Shown here piece after piece: positions 61,847 to 64,000 of a DNA stretch of 64,000 nucleotides. The position numbers were made by a program, and so were the translations under genes. The notes beneath the pieces were generated by a model, which was not told where the DNA came from, ran no database searches, and worked only from the letters and a program-made list of their open reading frames with translations. The stretch is from Paenibacillus tepidiphilus (lineage in GTDB: Bacteria; Bacillota; Bacilli; Paenibacillales; Paenibacillaceae). The stretch covers positions 99,207 to 163,206 of the forward strand of contig NZ_VWRQ01000017.1 of the NCBI RefSeq assembly GCF_008635795.1, read 5' to 3'. Position 1 is the stretch's first letter. Every line of letters begins with the position of its first letter.

Positions 61847-62053
61847 ATGGAAAGCGACCTGAAGTTCCGGCTGGATTACGGCCATAAGCATGTCCGAGGA
61901 TCAAGTGCAGGCCATTTACAGAGTAATGCTAATGTGCGGGCTGAGTCTGCTCCGAGACGTACGCTGTTCTGGAACGACCCGGAAGGCAGACGGTCGGTTC
62001 AGCCATGGAGACGCAAGCTTTGGAATTTGAAAAATAATACCGGACGCGACTGA
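61847..62053 (+). CDS. Possible small basic protein
   Basis: A 68-residue basic frame with GGAGG 8 bases upstream of its ATG, starting MESDLKFRLDYGHKHVRGS and Arg/Trp-rich at the end. Two other ATGs lie within 7 bases in another frame that closes after 15 codons. Its stop overlaps the sigY promoter, and no family is recognised. It may not be translated. Confidence 0.3.
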   Translation: MESDLKFRLDYGHKHVRGSSAGHLQSNANVRAESAPRRTLFWNDPEGRRSVQPWRRKLWNLKNNTGRD

Positions 62054-62078
62054 ACGATTCCATATACATAACCGTATT
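62051..62078 (+). promoter_or_regulatory. ECF-type promoter of sigY
   Basis: TGAACG (62051-62056), a 16-bp spacer and CGTATT (62073-62078) have the form of a SigY/ECF promoter, implying autoregulation. Confidence 0.5.
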
Positions 62079-62112
62079 ACAAATGTATTTACCAATGACC
62101 GGAGGGAGGGGC

Positions 62113-62655
62113 ATGATGAGCGAGCTTGCGCTGGGAAGGATTAGACAGGCGCAGCAGGGGGACACTGCGGCGCTGGCCGCGCTGCTGCGGGAGCATTATC
62201 CTTTTCTGTACAAATATTTGGTCAAGGCGACGATGAACCCGGCGCTGGCAGAGGAGCTGGCCCAGGACACGATGGTCAGATGCATGGAAAGGATCGGCAC
62301 CTATAATGGCTCGTCTGCCTTTTCCTCCTGGCTGATTACGATTGCAACCCGGCTATATATTGACCGGAAACGGCGCTGGAAGCTGGAGGCGCAGTGGCAG
62401 GAACAAGAGCAGGGCCGGCAGGCGATCCGCTGGCAGTTCGAGAGCCGCAACCTGGAGTGGAGTGAAGTGCTTGACGCGCTGTCCCGGCTGTCAACGCCGC
62501 AGCGGATGGCAGTGCTGCTTAAACATTATTACGGCTACAGCTATGATGAAGCGGGAGCTATGCTGCAGGTTCCGGCCGGCACCGTCAAATCGCGGGTAGC
62601 CGCCGGACTGGACCAACTGAGGAAGGAGCTGAGGGATGATGACGAAGCCCGGTGA
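62113..62655 (+). CDS. sigY: ECF sigma factor, SigY-like
   Basis: A 180-residue extracytoplasmic-function sigma factor. Region 2 has YPFLYKYLVKATMNPALAEEL and AFSSWLITIATRLYIDRKRR; region 4 has YYGYSYDEAGAMLQVPAGTVKSR. Together with the following two small membrane genes it matches the start of B. subtilis sigY-yxlC-yxlD. GGAGGGAGG precedes the ATG; a second ATG at 62116 is an alternative. The yxlFG transporter genes of that operon are absent here. Confidence 0.9.
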   Translation: MMSELALGRIRQAQQGDTAALAALLREHYPFLYKYLVKATMNPALAEELAQDTMVRCMERIGTYNGSSAFSSWLITIATRLYIDRKRRWKLEAQWQEQEQGRQAIRWQFESRNLEWSEVLDALSRLSTPQRMAVLLKHYYGYSYDEAGAMLQVPAGTVKSRVAAGLDQLRKELRDDDEAR

Positions 62656-62965
62656 TGATAATCTGCTGCACAAGCTGCAGATGGAGCTTGAACGTATGGA
62701 TGAGCTGTACGATGAGATTTCCCACCCGCCAGTGGCTGACATGGAACGCTTTGTAGCAGATGAGCTTCTTCGCAGACAGAGACGCCAGCGCAGGGAACTG
62801 CTGCTCTTCATTATGGCGGCTCTGGTGCTGCTCAGTATTTTCTTGGCGGTATTGGGCTACGCGCCGGTGGTCTTCTTGCTGCTGCAGGTTGCTTTTCCCT
62901 CTGCCGTGCTGCTCGGACTAGGGGCAAGACGCCTGGCCAGAAGAAAAGAAGGTGCGGAAGAATGA
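62636..62965 (+). CDS. YxlC-like SigY-associated membrane protein
   Basis: A 109-residue protein with an acidic helical N-terminus (LQMELERMDELYDEISHPP) and two helices (LLLFIMAALVLLSIFLAVLGY and the next). It overlaps sigY by 20 bp and the next gene by 4, so it is cotranslated. YxlC family members take part in holding SigY inactive; that role is from family knowledge. Confidence 0.8.
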   Translation: MMTKPGDDNLLHKLQMELERMDELYDEISHPPVADMERFVADELLRRQRRQRRELLLFIMAALVLLSIFLAVLGYAPVVFLLLQVAFPSAVLLGLGARRLARRKEGAEE

Positions 62966-63186
62966 ACGAGCTGCGGGAGGTCCCTCTCTGGTTGTGGGTC
63001 GTTGTAGCGATCATTTTGGCGGTACAGGGTTTCTGTCTGTTCCGGGATGCCCAGAAGAGAAATAAGGGAAGGGCAGCCTGGTTCTGGGGAATATGGGGTC
63101 TTACCGGTGCGCCAAGCCCTACCATTTGTTATTTGCTGTTTGTTGTGCTTCCGGATCACAAGAAGCGGGGGGAACATTATAAGTGA
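62962..63186 (+). CDS. YxlD/YxlE-like small membrane protein, SigY anti-sigma component
   Basis: A 74-residue protein with two hydrophobic helices (VPLWLWVVVAIILAVQGFCLF; WFWGIWGLTGAPSPTICYLL) and the DAQKRNKGRAAWF loop, resembling the phospholipase-D-nuclease-N-like YxlE/YxlD proteins that control SigY in B. subtilis. It overlaps the preceding gene by 4 bp and is followed by a terminator. Confidence 0.75.
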   Translation: MNELREVPLWLWVVVAIILAVQGFCLFRDAQKRNKGRAAWFWGIWGLTGAPSPTICYLLFVVLPDHKKRGEHYK

Positions 63187-63214
63187 GGGGTTCCCGCGAC
63201 CCCCTTTTTTTAAG
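63186..63214 (+). terminator. Terminator of the sigY operon
   Basis: GGGGT pairs with ACCCC with a CGCG-type loop and the stem is followed by seven T. Confidence 0.8.
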
Positions 63215-63413
63215 AACAGCGCCATTCATCAGTGAAGCTTTTCGTTTCCGTTCACTTGCTGTAAATCTCTTTTCTATGAACGCTTTCGGCATTTTCAGAA
63301 ATTTCCTGCGAAATTTCAATGAACGTTCCTCCTGCTGCTGGACAGGTCTAGTTTTTTCTAGTAGACTGTTGAATCAAGCAGAACGATGATAGATTTGGTC
63401 AGGAGGTAGGACG

Positions 63414-63794
63414 ATGCTGCGTTTAGGTGAGAAGATTGTCATTGTCGCGGATGCTTTTGAACAGAGTCTTCCCATCGGAGACTACGGCTACCTGATTGCT
63501 TACGACCGCAATCCTGACAATGCGTTTGATTATGTCATTCGTGTACCTCAGGCCAACCGGAACTTCTATGTCACGGCAGAGGACATTGAAGCGGAGGAGC
63601 AATTGCTGGTAGCTGAAGCCGAGAAGGCGACGCAAGCTGCGTTGATCGATTTTGCGTTGTCGACGCATAACGAGAAGCTGTTCCATCAGCTGATGAACGG
63701 CGAGGAAGAGCCCGCAGAGAATGAGGCCTTATCCAAAGAGAATATGTCCCAGGCGGAATTCATCAAGCAAGTTAATCTCCGTGCCTGGATTTAA
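63414..63794 (+). CDS. IDEAL-domain protein
   Basis: A 126-residue protein: an N-terminal SH3-like half (EKIVIVADAFEQSLPIGDYGYL) and a C-terminal segment ALIDFALSTHNEKLFHQLM matching the IDEAL motif of bacilli, followed by a polar tail. AGGAGG precedes the ATG. IDEAL proteins are small cytoplasmic or regulatory proteins of unknown biochemical activity. A copy of the dispersed hairpin element lies right after its stop. Confidence 0.78.
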   Translation: MLRLGEKIVIVADAFEQSLPIGDYGYLIAYDRNPDNAFDYVIRVPQANRNFYVTAEDIEAEEQLLVAEAEKATQAALIDFALSTHNEKLFHQLMNGEEEPAENEALSKENMSQAEFIKQVNLRAWI

Positions 63795-63798
63795 AATA

Positions 63799-63861
63799 AC
63801 CTTACAAAGTGGAGCCTTTGCATACCTGCCGTTCAGGTACATCTGCGGGGACCCCGGTATA
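63799..63861 (+). repeat. Copy of the dispersed 3' hairpin element
   Basis: Five bases after the previous stop, this matches the unit at 29875: CTTACAAAGTGGAGCC, then ACCTG..CAGGTAC, CTGCGGGGACCCC and TATATT, with some substitutions. The orientation is that of the gene. Confidence 0.7.
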
Positions 63862-63877
63862 TTCTCTAATAGATTGA

Positions 63878-63905
63878 AGCAAGCCGGCGGATGCCGGCTT
63901 TTTTG
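63878..63905 (+). terminator. Terminator
   Basis: AAGCCGGC pairs with GCCGGCTT around a four-base loop and continues into TTTTTT, downstream of the IDEAL-protein gene. Confidence 0.8.
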
Positions 63906-63950
63906 TTATGGCTTTAGCCAGTTGAGTGCGTGAAACGCGCGAAACAAAAA

Positions 63951-63969
63951 ACCACCCGCTATGCGGGTG
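63951..63969 (-). terminator. Terminator-like hairpin at the right edge
   Basis: CCACCCGC and GCGGGTGG are perfect complements around a three-base loop; on the minus strand it is followed by TTTTTTG. It probably ends a minus-strand gene beyond the window. Confidence 0.6.
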
Positions 63970-64000
63970 GAGGGACTGAGGGTTTGACCACTAAGACCAT

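Overview
The window reads as a chromosomal segment of a moderately high-GC, spore-forming Firmicute of the Paenibacillus type. The evidence is the Bacillus-like gene set (XylR/XylA/XylB, YesM/YesN-type two-component system, Lpl-type sugar transporter, YyaC, YtxH, DUF948 and YfkK proteins, SigB and SigY systems), strong AGGAGG ribosome-binding sites, cre-like and PerR-like operators, and a lysine riboswitch. No rRNA, tRNA, CRISPR array, prophage or complete insertion sequence was seen.

Layout. 1-4.3 kb: the 3' part of a P1B4 metal-efflux ATPase, trxB behind a PerR-type operator, a small glutaredoxin behind a cobalamin-riboswitch-like leader, an acetyltransferase and a small membrane protein. 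4.3-19.5 kb: a sugar block with divergent xylR and xylA, xylB after a repeat-filled gap, a YesN/YesM-like two-component system, two Lpl-type permeases, a binding lipoprotein and a GH95 glycosidase. Together these would sense, import and trim a fucosylated or xylose-containing plant oligosaccharide, with CcpA-type repression suggested by four cre-like sites. 19.7-32.6 kb: a secreted transglutaminase-like protein; a minus-strand pair of an amidase and an HTH protein built on a degenerate F1-ATPase beta subunit (the most unusual object here); a lysine permease under an L-box; a CvfC-like HEAT protein; a metallo-hydrolase; an ABC-F ATPase; a cation-efflux protein; and an NlpC/P60 wall hydrolase.

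32.7-45.9 kb: a general-stress region. Small envelope or stress proteins (DUF1328, DUF948, YflT-like, DUF5665, YtxH) surround a seven-gene module: REC-PP2C phosphatase, large hybrid kinase, CheR-like methyltransferase, second hybrid kinase, RsbV, RsbW and a SigB-type sigma factor. The set resembles the RsbY/RsbK/RsbM control of SigB described in Bacillus cereus. Three SigB-like promoters support a local regulon with autoregulation.

46.1-63.9 kb: mixed housekeeping genes, including a GH13 alpha-glucanase with a terminator in its leader, pirin, DUF1128, YyaC, an alpha/beta hydrolase, a regulator-MFS pair, a DUF6483-like protein, PhzF, a methyltransferase, an O-antigen-ligase-like membrane protein with an internal coding repeat, DedA, a monothiol thioredoxin-like protein, an MBL hydrolase, a short SigY operon and an IDEAL-domain protein. 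Non-coding repeats are conspicuous: a triple repeat before xylB, two arrays sharing a GAAAA-ATCGA-type core, an 11-bp minisatellite, and a dispersed roughly 70-bp hairpin element just after three stop codons.
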